DNA of 64,000 bases from Casuarius casuarius (taxonomy: Eukaryota > Chordata > Aves > Casuariiformes > Casuariidae). Position 1 is the first letter of the stretch. Each line of letters begins with the position of its first letter. A model generated the notes under the pieces. That model saw nothing but the letters and a program-made list of their open reading frames with translations, ran no database searches and was not told the DNA's origin. Position numbers and translations under genes: made by a program. Shown here in pieces: positions 25,740-38,130 of the stretch. The DNA is taken from NCBI GenBank assembly GCA_003342895.1, contig PTFA01000028.1:2997830-3061829 (forward strand), in the 5' to 3' direction.

Positions 25740-27320
25740 TTGCACTAAAGGTATAGGTATAAATCAGGGCCATCAACCAAAAAATCATACTACAAAAACT
25801 TAAGTATGTGATTAATCCCCATGAAGTCAATTCACATGCTCCTAGTTAAGCAAAATATCTTGCAGAATCAGATCACATTCTGCAGACAACTTTTGTTGAA
25901 TTCATCCCCAAATTTTTAATTGATTCATTCTTTAAACAAAATTCAAGCTTTGATTTCAATTGCTTTTCAGTTATGCTGTGAAAGAAGCCAAAACACCTTT
26001 CCAGGGATTATGCCAAGCAGTAGTTTTGAACAGGTTTGGGGCAATATTCAATGAACTGGAACTAATCATTTTCATATTATCGCCTACAGAGTCATTGCAT
26101 TGGAATGATGGTTGGCTAATTTTCCAAACGACACATTTACTATGGATTGTCCTACAGAGCTGTCAGGAGCAACAGTGAGCCAGAACATACTCTGTCAAGG
26201 GAAGTGTTTGGTTGATGAAATTATAAATAAGTCATCAACCAAAAGTCTGCTAAAATGAATCATTGTTAAATATTTCTCTAAACACGGTGTTTAATCTCAG
26301 CCTCTAAAATAGGAACTGCAAGACTGTCTTTCCATACCTCATTCACAGATCTCCTCTTTGAACACATCATGAAAATATTAAGTTAGTTAATTTAAGCTAC
26401 ATGTGCTTGTGAGCACATGCAGAGAAGCAAAGACTGTGATATGTTCTACATAAAGCAGGCCATTGTGCACTGATTATAATGTGTAAAGAGGAAATATGTT
26501 TATACCACAATCTATTCTAAACTCACATAGGCAGCAGTACTCTGTGTTTATAAATATAAATGCAAAACCTATGTTAAAATAATGTTAAGGGTCTGGATTC
26601 TAACCACAAAAGCCAGGAAATTCAGAGCAAACCTTGAAAGTTTGGGCCTGATGCTGATTTCCCTCTCTTTCTATATAACTCTAGTGTCTTCAGCATTGAT
26701 TTGTACTGAAGAAAACACAATCTTCTGTCTGAGGCTCTCCAGAGAGGCCTTAAGTCTGCCAGGATTCTCAGGGCTTATGCAAAGGGTTATCATATTTAGG
26801 ACTGAAGGCTACATACAAGAAAAAGATGTAGGCAGCTGTGAGAGGGTCTCCCAGGACTTCCCGTAGTCTAATGAAGTGTATGTATGCATATGTAGGTATG
26901 TGCAGGAGAGGAAGGAGGGAAACATGCAGTCTTGGCAACCATATTCTCAAAACTCTCTTTTGTCCTCCAAAACATGTGTAGACTTTATGCAAAGCTCACA
27001 GCAAACTAAACATTATAAATCCTTAGAAGGTGTTTATACAATTAGTATTTCTTTTGATGTATAATTTGCAACATTATACTACTAAGTTTAAGGAGACTAT
27101 AACAAGGGAACACAGCCAGGGATGTCCCCATTGAGGTACACAACTGAAATATTAGTCACAGACTTCAGCAAAGAAGGGGGAAGAAATGACTTAACCCCGT
27201 GCATTACTCTGTGGTGTCCTAGTGTCCAGTCAAGGAAACAAGGAAAGAAATTCTTACAAAGGCAAGCGCAAGGCTGGATCATTCCATCTAGACAAGAAAA
27301 GTACCTGGCAAGGAAGACTG
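25740..27320. other. AT-rich non-coding DNA, no gene seen
   Basis: No supported gene or clear repeat. A 94-codon plus-strand frame at 26,582-26,866 overlaps an antisense frame and has no recognisable domain. Confidence 0.5.
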
Positions 27321-27326
27321 GTTGAT

Positions 27327-27355
27327 CTAGTAGCCAGCTCTAGTAGCCAGCTCTA
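27327..27355. repeat. Perfect 13-bp tandem duplication
   Basis: CTAGTAGCCAGCT occurs twice back to back (27,327-27,339 and 27,340-27,352) and is followed by the first four bases of a third copy. The identity of the copies suggests a recent local slippage duplication. Confidence 0.85.
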
Positions 27356-27359
27356 GCAA

Positions 27360-29850
27360 TAGAAATGTGTGTCAGCTCTGGGCTAGTGGCAGAGATGAAC
27401 TAGCCAGCCTCATAGGGTTGCTGAAACACTGGAGCAGCCAAGAAGGACCCTACTGTTAGTTATGTCTGATGTTTTATCTTTTTGAATTTTTATTGCTTGG
27501 AATTCCAAATAATGTCTTTTAGTAAAACTAGTTTTCAATATCTAATTTTCCCTAGCAATAAAGCTGATTCCGAGAACTCTGACACATAGTAAGGATATCA
27601 CTCTGTTGAACGACTGAACATACAAAACCTTCCTTCAGGGATAATCTTCTATGAGTATCTTCTGGCCAGCACATTGGGAAGTTCCTGTGTGTTTGCAGAG
27701 CAATTCAGCATTTATCTGGAAGGGCCAGATAGGTGGTTAAAACAATTTGCTTTATAGTTATAGTCAGTTATAGTGGGACATCTTTCTCAATAAATGTTAC
27801 TCCAAGACTAGGGGAATGAACTTGGAGGTTGCAATGAGTTTCCTGAAACAGCCCTGAGAAGGCAGTTCAGATAGAATTTAGGCACTAAATAGAAAGTGAG
27901 CTAGTCACAAAAATACATCTAACTGCTTGGGCCCTTAAGGAGCTACAGTTGCCTACATGTTCAGCAGCAGTATAGCACAGATCCTGTAAGTTCTGCTCTT
28001 GTGATGCCTAGGCACCCCCACCCTGACTGAACTAAATCAGCCTGAAAGGGTGAGTTGACACCTACCTTTCATGTCATAGCTAATGACCAGTGAACCCTTC
28101 TCAGAAATGAGAGAGACGATCTGCCTCCCCTCCTCAGCCTGAGCCAGTTCACACTCTCATCATGCACCCAAAACTCTCCTATAGATTGGACCAGCTGGAG
28201 GTACTCAGTCATTCCTCATGCTGAAGCTTTCTTCTGTGTTGGAGGGAAGGCCAGAGGGGAAGGAGACAACATCCACCTCTGTGTCCTCATAACAAAAGCA
28301 AGACTGAGTCCTGGTTTCTTCAGAGGAAGTGACTTGTGCCATGATCCCCAAAACTCTCCTGGTGGCAAATCCAGAGAGAGAACCGATGGGCTTCAAAAAA
28401 TATGCTGTCCAACTCTCTTTGCCCAAAGGGAAATGCAGGGCAGCAATCAGACAATGTGAAAGAGAGGAAAAGTAGCAAGGTCAAATAACGGTGGATACTG
28501 GTGGAGTCTGAAAACACATCAAAGAGAATGGGATTTACCTATAGGAAATGTTTCAATAATGGGTATGTTTGGTTAGATGCATATTATTTTCAAAGGAATT
28601 AGAAAACATGATCACGTCCAGTTAATCAAAATGATGCTTCTTGTGTTTCTCATATTTTTCTGTACTATCCATCAAATAATATTTCATGAGACACAACGTT
28701 AGCTGCAAGTGCATTGACTATTTTCCTACAAATAATGTTGCCACACTTCATACAATCAAGGATCATTGCTCTAATAGCCAGTCCTAAAGTTCATTACTGT
28801 AAAAAATCTGAAAAAATGGGTATGTGTCATTTGCTATTCATTCTCAATTTATTTAAACAAGTATTGTTCTTTCAAATTAGTTTATTCTTAAACTCAGGGG
28901 CCCTTTAGATAGGATTACACTGAGTAAAATGGTTAAATGCTAAAAATTGTCTAAAAGCCATCACAAATATGTATGAAAACAGAAGGATTGGGACTATAAT
29001 CTCAGCTCACCTACTCTAGTGACAGTCAGTTATCAACCCAACTGAAGTGGCGTCCCATGGGCATAAAACTGATGGGAGAAAACTCCGGATCAGTCCATTG
29101 TTCCTACCCCAAGGACAGCAAAGAAAATGCCAGGAAACTTATTCTTTATTGAACAGCCATAATGAGACGCACTGTACAAGTAAGTGTGCCAGATGAGAGC
29201 ATTACTATATAAGGCTGGGTAGAGAAACCAAATGCAGGGATAGAAACCCTGCCTCCAGCCAAATCTACCAACACAGATCATCACAAAAGCAAAGGGAACG
29301 TCCCAAGTAAATTAGGTTGTCCTGTATCAGGCAGGCATCAACAGATTTGATACATTGATACAAGCAGAGCCTCGACAAGACAGAAGTCATCTCAAGGAAC
29401 AACAGTCTTGTCTCTCTGTGAGGCCAGTATGTATGCATATACTGTGACTCTTATTAATGTGTCCTGGGAGATCTATACATAATTTCTATTGCATCTAGAT
29501 GATGTCTCCTTAAGCAAGTATGAACTGTTGAATTTTTGTGATATGCCCTTTCTACAAAGAACTCAAAATCAAATTAGTTCTTGATCTAGACTTAGAAGAA
29601 AGTTTAAATGTTCATTACAAATTTATTTTCCCTTATCACTTTTATCTAACAAAGATCAGAAGTAAATAAGTTAGATACTAGAAACACTCAAGCCTGAGAC
29701 CAGCAAGTCTGATTGTCTGCCTAGAGATCCTGTAAACTTCATTGAAATCACCACGTGCTGAAAGGAGGCCTCAAGACCGCAGTCCACAAGTTATGGAGAT
29801 GACTGGCTGACATCATGTTTCTTATGGTTTTCAGGCTTTATTCTATTTGT
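27360..29850. other. Non-coding DNA, no gene seen
   Basis: AT-rich to balanced sequence. No exon, RNA gene or repeat family was recognised. Confidence 0.5.
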
Positions 29851-29859
29851 CATCGTGCT

Positions 29860-29923
29860 GATGTAAATCTGGAATAACTCCACTGGGGACTGCTATGTTA
29901 CTGGATCAGCTTGGATTTACATC
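29860..29923. repeat. Inverted-repeat fragment of a probable ancient amniote repeat
   Basis: GATGTAAATC (29,860-29,869) is repeated in inverted form as GATTTACATC (29,914-29,923) around a 44-base spacer with 'tggaataactcca'. The wording resembles a palindromic relic common in turtle, crocodilian and bird DNA. Its family name cannot be given with confidence. Confidence 0.4.
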
Positions 29924-29929
29924 TATGCA

Positions 29930-30890
29930 GCAGAAACTGGAAAGTGATCTAGGCTCCTGCTGCATGGGGCCTTACTTGGTAGAATGGGGAATGAGAAGAT
30001 AAGTTCAGAGTTCTCATTTATTCACTGTCTGCTTCTGATAAAATAGTTACTACACAACTATACCTGGGGTAAATCAGGTGTTCTAAAAGTAATCACAATA
30101 AGGTTTAATCATGCAAGAAGTAGTTACACCTAAAAACAGACTCAAAGCTTGAAAAGAGAAATATTTATTACAAGACTTCAGCTGGAAAGTTTTCTTATTA
30201 ATGCAACAGCCACACAAGAAACAACCTAAGCCCTTACCAGTTCTTTATTTTTTCTTTTGCTTCATAATCACTTTTTTCGAGTATTTTCCAGAAACTATTT
30301 GTAGACAATTAATTTGCAATTTCTTTGCTGAGGTGCTTTGCAATTTCTGTGCTGTACCCTCTATTCCTTTTCTGTGAGGAAATACCATGGGGTTTGTTCA
30401 CTGATAAACCACTTGGTTATAATGGTGATATATCACCTGGTGGTAATACAGGTCATAATACATTTCTGTGGACTTGCAAGTGTCTGCCATTTCAGCGTGC
30501 ATGAGTGTCAACACCAAGATAGCTCCTCTGCCGAAAGGAATAGAGGTGGCATAGTGTTAAATTTACTGGCTTAGGTTGGAGGGAACTCAGTGCAGGTCAA
30601 AGGCTCAGCTGGAAAAGAAATCAATCACTAACAAATGAATCTTACTGAAATCACCAAGGCACAGAAAGAGCTACACAGCATCCTCGCTCCAACACAGAGA
30701 GTGAAGGAAGGTTAGATGCATCTCTGAGACAAGGAGGGGTGGAGTGTCCTCTCTCTTTCCTCTGGGAGCCAAAAATAATCCAAAAAAGATGCAGCCCTGA
30801 TCTAAATTGGGGACCTACATCAGGGAAAGGGAAGAGAGAAGGGGGTGAAAACCTCATTAGCTTCCTAGTAGATCTCAACAGGATGATGAT
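29930..30890. other. Non-coding DNA, no gene seen
   Basis: No supported gene. The sequence becomes increasingly purine-rich towards the satellite-like tract that starts at 30,898. Confidence 0.5.
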
Positions 30891-30897
30891 CATTTTA

Positions 30898-31016
30898 GGG
30901 AGGGAGGGAAGGAAGGAAGGAAGGAAAAGGGAAGGAAAAGGGAAGGGAAAGGGAAAGGGAAAGGGAAAGGGAAGGGAAGGGAAGGGAAGGGAAGGGAAGG
31001 GAAGGGAAGGGAAGGG
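30898..31016 (+). repeat. Pure-purine (GGGAA/GGGAAA/GGAA)n tract
   Basis: About 119 bases without a single pyrimidine on the plus strand. It starts as GGAA/GGGA units, becomes GGGAAA, and ends as regular GGGAA pentamers running into the gap. The very long frames across it are repeat artefacts. Such mirror-symmetric polypurine DNA can form triplexes and often stops polymerases. Confidence 0.95.
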
Positions 31017-31246
31017 NNNNNNNNNNNNNNNNNNNNNNNNNNNNNNNNNNNNNNNNNNNNNNNNNNNNNNNNNNNNNNNNNNNNNNNNNNNNNNNNNNNN
31101 NNNNNNNNNNNNNNNNNNNNNNNNNNNNNNNNNNNNNNNNNNNNNNNNNNNNNNNNNNNNNNNNNNNNNNNNNNNNNNNNNNNNNNNNNNNNNNNNNNNN
31201 NNNNNNNNNNNNNNNNNNNNNNNNNNNNNNNNNNNNNNNNNNNNNN
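31017..31246. other. Assembly gap of 230 N
   Basis: Unresolved bases lie between two parts of the same purine repeat: GGGAA units on the left and GGAGGGAAGGAAG on the right (31,247-31,259). The missing sequence is most likely more of the same repeat, so the true length is unknown. Confidence 0.98.
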
Positions 31247-31259
31247 GGAGGGAAGGAAG

Positions 31260-32370
31260 CAGTCATGGGACTTCCACTGTCTGGGAGAGTGAGAAAGAGA
31301 ATGATGAGCAAGGTTGTTCTCCCAGGGGGCAAGATATCTTGGAAAGGCGTATCTTGCACAAGGGGACAGACAGCATTCCTTAGACTTTGCCCAGGGGCTG
31401 CTCAGCTCTTCAGGCTTCTTCTGCACAGTCTTGCAGAGGTATCTAAGGTCTGAGAGTTCTGTTTATTCTCTGTGCTCATCTAAACTTTGAACTTGGCCAA
31501 AGCTGATCACCAGGGTGCCACTTTGAGGGTTTTCTTCTGTAAGCAGCAGATCTGTGACTGCAAAATCTTTTCCCAGAAACACCGAAATTCTGTTACATAA
31601 GGTGGCAGATGGTCTGGGGATTCCATACGCCATATTCATTTAGTGGTCTCATACAAACTTCTAGCAGGACTCAAGATACTGAGGTGTTTAAAGGAACTGT
31701 AGATACAAGATAGGCTCCCAGATCTCATGTCTGGAATTTCATTTTTGTACAGAAAGTGCTCACAACAAGGCATATATTATTCATCACTTGGAATATTTTT
31801 TACAAATTTGTGTGTCTCCCTTTATTTCTGTCTTTCAAAGAAAATCTGAAAGGCTCATTTTATATCTGAAAATGCATCCAAAGCTTGTGGAGGAATATCC
31901 CTGTCTTCAGGCGACATGGTGCTGTCTTCATTCCCTTTTTCCACAGTTGTTTCACCCTTTTCTTTCTTTAATGTGGTCTCTGGCACCTTGAAAGCAAGTA
32001 AGCCTATCTCAGCATTTGTGTGCCAGCAGTTCAGTACCTCCAGCCAATATTCTAGTACCTAAAAACTGAAAGCCGGTGTCCTGAAGTAGGTGGAGGGGTG
32101 TGAGGAATATCTTGAATTACATCCCTGCACAGCCTAACTTCCAATTCTGAAACCAACAGCACAGCAGTTAGCCAGAAAGCTTTACCACCAGAGTCAAATA
32201 ACATCCAAAAAATTGGGATTTACGCATATGTCAGAGACTGATTGCAGCTTGTCGGACACTCCAGGCTAAGTGATTTTAGAGCAATTTCTCCAATTACCAG
32301 TCTTTTTGTTTGTGAGGACCACCACGAGCAGACACCCAGAAATCTCACCACTCCATTAAGGACTTGGCAT
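31260..32370. other. Non-coding DNA, no gene seen
   Basis: Unique-looking sequence right of the gap. No exon or repeat family was recognised. Confidence 0.5.
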
Positions 32371-32373
32371 AAT

Positions 32374-32411
32374 ATACACACTCACATACACACACACACA
32401 CACACACACAC
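32374..32411. repeat. (CA)n microsatellite
   Basis: An imperfect ACACTCACAT leader is followed by about 23 bases of uninterrupted CA dinucleotides to 32,411. It is a standard potentially polymorphic, Z-DNA-prone tract. Confidence 0.9.
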
Positions 32412-35400
32412 GGAGAAAAGAAAAAATACTGTAATGCCTGCAATTTCCTACTTCATTGACTGGCTTACTTTTTCTGAGACTGGTTAAACAGACGCTGCGC
32501 TGGGTGGTTAGTGATTATCATTTTTCTGCAGTGTTAGGGTACTTGACATTTTCATTCCTCAGTGACTCCAGTTAAAAACAAATAGGTCTACCTGCAGTCC
32601 ACATCTGATCGCCAGATGGTCTCTGTGCCTATGAAGCTCCCATCTCGGAGTGAATTCAAATGACCTCACACATACATCTTCAAACATTGCTATCTGACCA
32701 CAAAAATGTATGGAAAATGCAACATCTGTACATGTCTGCATCTTAAATCCCTGTTGTTTTATAAAATATATTGCTTGTCACCCTAAAGTCTAAAGTCTCT
32801 TAATGATCTGCAGGGGGAGATGCAAATGGTAGCCTATGGGTTTAGAGGTTGTTTGTTGCATTAAACCATTTAATTTCAAACAAAGGTCAAAAGATAAAAA
32901 ACTATTCATTTAGATCCACTGAAGTTAACAAATAGATCCCATTAAGTACTCCAAATGGTCCCCAACCATAGCAGTGTGTGACTGTATGTCTGTAGGGTTG
33001 TGTGTGTTATTCATGTAGCTGCATCCAAGAGGTTATAATAAACTTGAGATCTTATGAAATCACTGCTAATGCTGTGTAATTGTTTTTGCATATGTAACAA
33101 AGCATTATTAACAGTCTTACACAATCTGTAAGATCTATAGCATTGTATCAAGGGAATACCTTGTCATATCAAAATCATTATAGATGTAAATCAACTTTCT
33201 CAACAAGATGGTAAATACAGGCTCACTTGAATGGCTGGACGAAAAAACAGATGGGATATCACAAACATTTTCCAAACTACAACAGACTTCTAGGCCAATT
33301 AAACATGGTTAGCTTTGAATGGGAGAGGAAATAGTTTTCTTTGCTGTTAAATGTCAAAAAAAAATCTCCTTAAGGCATAAAAGCCCAGTTCATTTTTGGA
33401 AACTTGCTAAAATTAATCAACCCTGTGTGAACTTTTTACCAAAACAAAACAAAAGTAGAAATGTATAGTGAAATATCATTGGAAAAACAGAAGGGGAAAA
33501 AAGAAATTTTGAGTTATCCAGAACTTAAGTGAGTAAGAGCTTTTTCTCAACATGACTTAACTAATCAAGATGAAAAAACATTTTCTTGTTACTCTTAGCA
33601 GAATATGAAGTGAGCAAAAAAAGTTTTGTTTGATTATTACTACACTCTTTTAAGTTTAAATGCCATAGTGAGAAGTAAGGCTGACATTTTTTTCACTGCA
33701 AAGCCAGTCTGCAATGTTTACATTTCAAACTGTTTTTCTTTTTTGCTTACAAAGAAAACTTAAATTTCGACACCCAAGAACTTCTGTGAAATTCATTAAG
33801 ATGACTGCTTACCAAGGAGGAAATGCCAGTCTAAGTTATTTGTCCCTTCTGCTTTAGTATGACTTCATTTAAAAGAGAAGAAATCACATCTGAAAGCTCA
33901 CAGAATAGCAAGCCACCTCAAAGTTCAGGCATGCCAAATTTCCTGCACTGATGCGTATTTAGCTCCTTCGAAAGCCTTCATCGCACAGCAGTGTCAATAG
34001 TGGCCATCAGGAAGAAAAGAAAACACTGGAGAAATTTGGTTAATCTATCCTAGTAGACGAGGTCATGACAGGACCACGTGCATAAATAGTAGAGGTATTA
34101 TTTTCAGATGTAGATGTCCCAAGCAGGAATAGACCAGCTGGGGAAAGGTTTTCTTCCAAGTCTCTTGAATAAATGGCAGCTTTTGGCTAGGGAGCGTCTG
34201 GGCTTGGGTGTCATCCTTTTCTGTCAGGGTCAGTTCAAGGGAAAGTGGGAACAAATAATCACACCAAAGACACTGAGAAAATCTCTTCTACCACACCTGA
34301 AAGGTAGTAGCGTGGAAGGATGAGAGAAAAAAGGGGGAGAGGCTGCTTTTTCTCTTGCATTTATTTTCATTCTTTGTCTTCTTCTGTCTAAAGAAGGGAT
34401 GTGTATGAATGACTCAGGTTGCATTTCGCAATGCAGGTTTTTAATACTGAACTCAGAAAGAGCTGCATCAGCCTACCCACAAGACCTGCTCAACTGTCAT
34501 GCGCTTTAATTCCTTGACAGCATAAGGATTAACCATCTACTCTCTAAACCAAACAAATGCAGTCAGACCAATGTCCTTAAGGGTTTTTTTGCAGATTTTG
34601 TGGTATCTGACAATTTAAAGTTTTGGGGCTTGTATTCCTCTCATACTCTGGACTGTTCCTTGTAACAGCTGCCTTCAACAAGAGCATTTCCTTTCCCTTG
34701 AAGCTGCTATTGCAAACACTTTTTGCACCACTTGTCGGATGTGAAGAGAGGATGATATAATTGAGCCTGCTTTAAAAAAAAATCAAACTGACATAATATT
34801 GCTAGTAACTTGACAGCTTTATGTAAAGCCTTCTCCAGAAAACCCAAGCTGATCACACTGCTGAGGACAAGCAGAGGTTAGAGAGAAGGTTTCGGCTCTA
34901 GGACTCCTAGACTCAGCCTTTCAGAGGTTCAACCATATTTAGCTTGCCCTTTGACATGACCCAGCCTTAAACAATAGCTTTGTGGGTATGCTAAATGACC
35001 ACATCTTGCCAGTTGCTGCCAAATTAATGAGCCCATGTCATTTTTAGTTTACAGTTCAGTCATAAAGCAGCCAAGTGGAAAATGAGTCAGGGATCGTTAA
35101 GGACTGTCACGCAAATTTTCAAAGAGTATAGTCCCTAATTCCTCACTGCCCCTTTCAGAAGTCTCTAATCATTGTTCTCTTTCCTCCCTTTGCTTTCCTC
35201 AGATCCTCTAAAGATCCCCCTCACTGTGCAAAAGAGGTCGAGTAGAGAAACTAGGTGGCTCAACAGTGGCTCAATGCGAGAGACTACAGGAGGAGAAAAA
35301 TGCAACCTGCACTCATGATCTGCACAAAAACTAATCTGAGCAGTCACCTGAGCTCCCCAGCCCCTGAAAGGGAGTATGTGTAGGATGTATGTGCTTCATA

Positions 35401-36770
35401 ACTGGAGGGTGCATAAGCAAGGGGAAGCTTTCATGTAAAAAGGGACTGAGTTAAAGAGAATCCTATCCAGAAAAATGCTTGGAGACAAGCATAGTGTAAT
35501 TTTCCACTCCCTTATACCATTTATAGGCAGGACAAACTTTCCCAATGAAACCTAGCTTCCCACCCCCACCCTTATCCTCAAAAAATGTTTTCTTGGTCTG
35601 TGGTTTGATCACAAACCCAAAGCTCAGTTCAGGGTTGAAAAGCTTTCTGCATCACTAGGACGATACATGTTCTAGTGCAAGTGGTTTTACATGCTTTCAA
35701 TCCAAAACCGCACAAATCTTGCCAGCTTTGCAGTTTCACTTTGAAATTTTGAGCAGCTTTACTCTTTCCGATTTCTTTCAACTCTCACCTGTGATTTACC
35801 TCCTCCTGACTGCTGTACTGGTATATTTCTTCATTCTTAATCTTACTTCTCCTTCTGTGTCTTCTGGCTCTATTTGTCAGCAGCTCTGGTCCTTGTCATT
35901 GTATTCCACAGCCTGGGCTTCTACCTTTGAAATGTCTCAGCTCCTCTAAGATCAACTGTTGAATTCTCTTCTGTGTGGCTCCCCTGGCTGTGCAGGACTC
36001 TGTCTCCTGCACAAGTGTCAGGAAACAACATTCACTTTATCCTCAGACAACCTCCCGAATTCCCTGTTCAACTCAATTTGGTCCTTTTTGTTTTTAAAGC
36101 CCGCCTCAGACATGCCTCAGGCTCTCTCATGTAATCTGTCTCTCTCTGTTCCTCTTCTTGCTCTTCCTGATTGTCTAGCACTCTGTGTCCTGTGTTCCTC
36201 CAGGAGCTAAGTGTATTCCTTGAAAAATTTTCTAGGATTATTCATTTGAACAAAAAGTGTATTTACTTCATGATGCATTCACGCCCTTTTGGCATGACGG
36301 TAGAGAATGAGTTTTCTAGCTGAAATATTTGGGGAAGCAGCAACTTTGAAAAATATAGGTCAGAATAGTCGCAGAATATGAAAGCTGAAGTCCTAATATG
36401 AGTATTTGCAGAGAAACTCAAATCTAGGAGGTATGTTCTTCCAATTGGGAAGTAGAGTGGTTGTCGTGTGACCTCTGCCCATCCAAAATTTGAAACACGT
36501 TTCATATTTTAAACACAGAATTTTCTCACAGAACCTCTTGCAAACCATTTATAGGCCCTGGGCTAGATTGTGGCACTCCACCACATGCCCTGAATAGGGA
36601 GCAGTTCAAGGCCATACAGGAAGAAGCAAAGAGATTGTGCCTGTCTAAGAAATATACTTCCCCAGGGCTGCTCACTATGTTTGGAGGTGAATGGTTGGCA
36701 TCAGCCAGTAGTGGCAAAAAGATTCAGGAGTAGAGAAAAATGAAAAGACCTCCTGAGTCCTCAGGACTAT
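32412..36770. other. Non-coding DNA, no gene seen
   Basis: AT-rich sequence, with a pyrimidine-rich part at 35.7-36.2 kb. Only short overlapping frames occur. 'ccctgggctagattgtggc' near 36,560 resembles a common sauropsid repeat phrase but is not enough for a call. Confidence 0.5.
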
Positions 36771-36779
36771 CCCTGGCTG

Positions 36780-38130
36780 TCATAGGAGCACATCTCAGAT
36801 CATCCTTCCCTTGACCTGAGCAAGATTCCCCTCAAAAGCTGGTATGCTCCCACTGGGAACCTGTCACAGAGTCCTCTGGTATTGAGGAAACTTCTGATTT
36901 CCAGCCTAAGCTCATTCCTTGGCTACTTCAGACACTTGTGTCTTTCTGATAAGAATGCCCTTAAGCTTTCATTTAGCTATTTCTTTTCCTTCTTCTATGC
37001 CAGCCCCTGTGGTTGATTTGTAGGCAGCAATCAGATCCTCTCTCAGCCTTTGGTTTGCTAGGCTAAGCAAGCTGAGTGATTCAAGTTCTCTCACGTAAGA
37101 TGATTTTTCCTTCCCCCGAACATGCTAGCAGACAGCCCTTTGTGGCTTCTGTTTCCATTTGAATTCATCTTCCTGGAACACAGGTGCCTTTATTTCAAAG
37201 GTCTCATTGGCACCCAAAAGATTTATCTACTGGAAATTCCTGTTTTGATATATACTATAATCACACTTGAATTTCCATTACTATGTCATGCCCACATCTT
37301 TTTTTTTTCTATTCCTGTTATTTTCAACTGACAAACTTACAGTTTATCACAAAATCCCTGTTATTTAGCAGTAAGCACATGATCTTGCAATTTACACTAA
37401 CAGCTGTTATCCCATTTCTACTGCTCCAGTCCCAAAGTGATTCTGTTTTTCTTGCCATCTATTCTAGCTCACCACCATTTTGATAAAACCCCCATCTGGG
37501 TTGATAACAAATGTCATTCGTGCATTCCTACACTTCATACTAAGTCATTATTATTGTCAGTAATAAAATAATAAAATCACTTGTACGAGTTTAGTGCCAG
37601 ATTAATCCATGAAGAGCTCTCTCTGTAACCTCTCTCCAGCCAGACACTCCCCTTTTCAGTATAACTCTCTTGACCATCTTGTTGATCTTCTACTAGTTCC
37701 CATATCTTCTCCACACAAACTGATGATTTCTCATGTAATACTGCGTGACATGTTTCACTGAAGTTGAGATGAATTAGATCTATCTTATTTCCCTTGTTTA
37801 GCAATCTAGTTATCAGGGAAAGTTATGATTTTAGTCTGGCATATTTCACTTTTTCTAAATGCAAATTCTATTTTTCAATAACTTCCATATATGTAATTAT
37901 TCTTGTCTTAGAAATTTGTTGCTAAGTTGACACAGCTGAGTTCAGACCAAAAGGAATAGTTTTCCAGATCACCACTTCCTTCTTTCCTAAAGAAATAGGT
38001 ACTATATTTGCTTTGCTCTAGGCAGATGGTACCAGATTTAATTTAATGCATTTATAAAGAAACCTTGTGCCTGGAACTGCAATTTCATCCATCAGGTCTT
38101 TTGGTATTCAAGAAAAAACTACCCCTCTCC
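36780..38130 (-). mobile_element. CR1 LINE copy, about 1.3 kb, antisense
   Basis: The plus strand is the reverse complement of a long 3' portion of a CR1. In order: 'ggcagcaatcagatcctctc' (37,023-37,042) and 'gctaggctaagcaagctgag' (37,057-37,076) near the 3' end. Then 'aacctctctccagccagaca' (37,628-37,647) and 'tgaattagatctatctta' (37,770-37,787). Then 'ataggtactatatttgctt' (37,995-38,013) and 'aactgcaatttcatccatca' (38,075-38,094). The order fits one insertion on the minus strand reaching into the ORF2 region. Many stops and indels show it is inactive, and several small local deletions are likely. Confidence 0.85.

Noticed and set aside
30739..31426. Long frames on both strands across the purine repeat (178-214 codons)
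   Set aside because: They consist of Gly/Lys/Glu/Arg or Pro/Ser/Phe/Leu repeat translations plus undetermined residues from the N gap.
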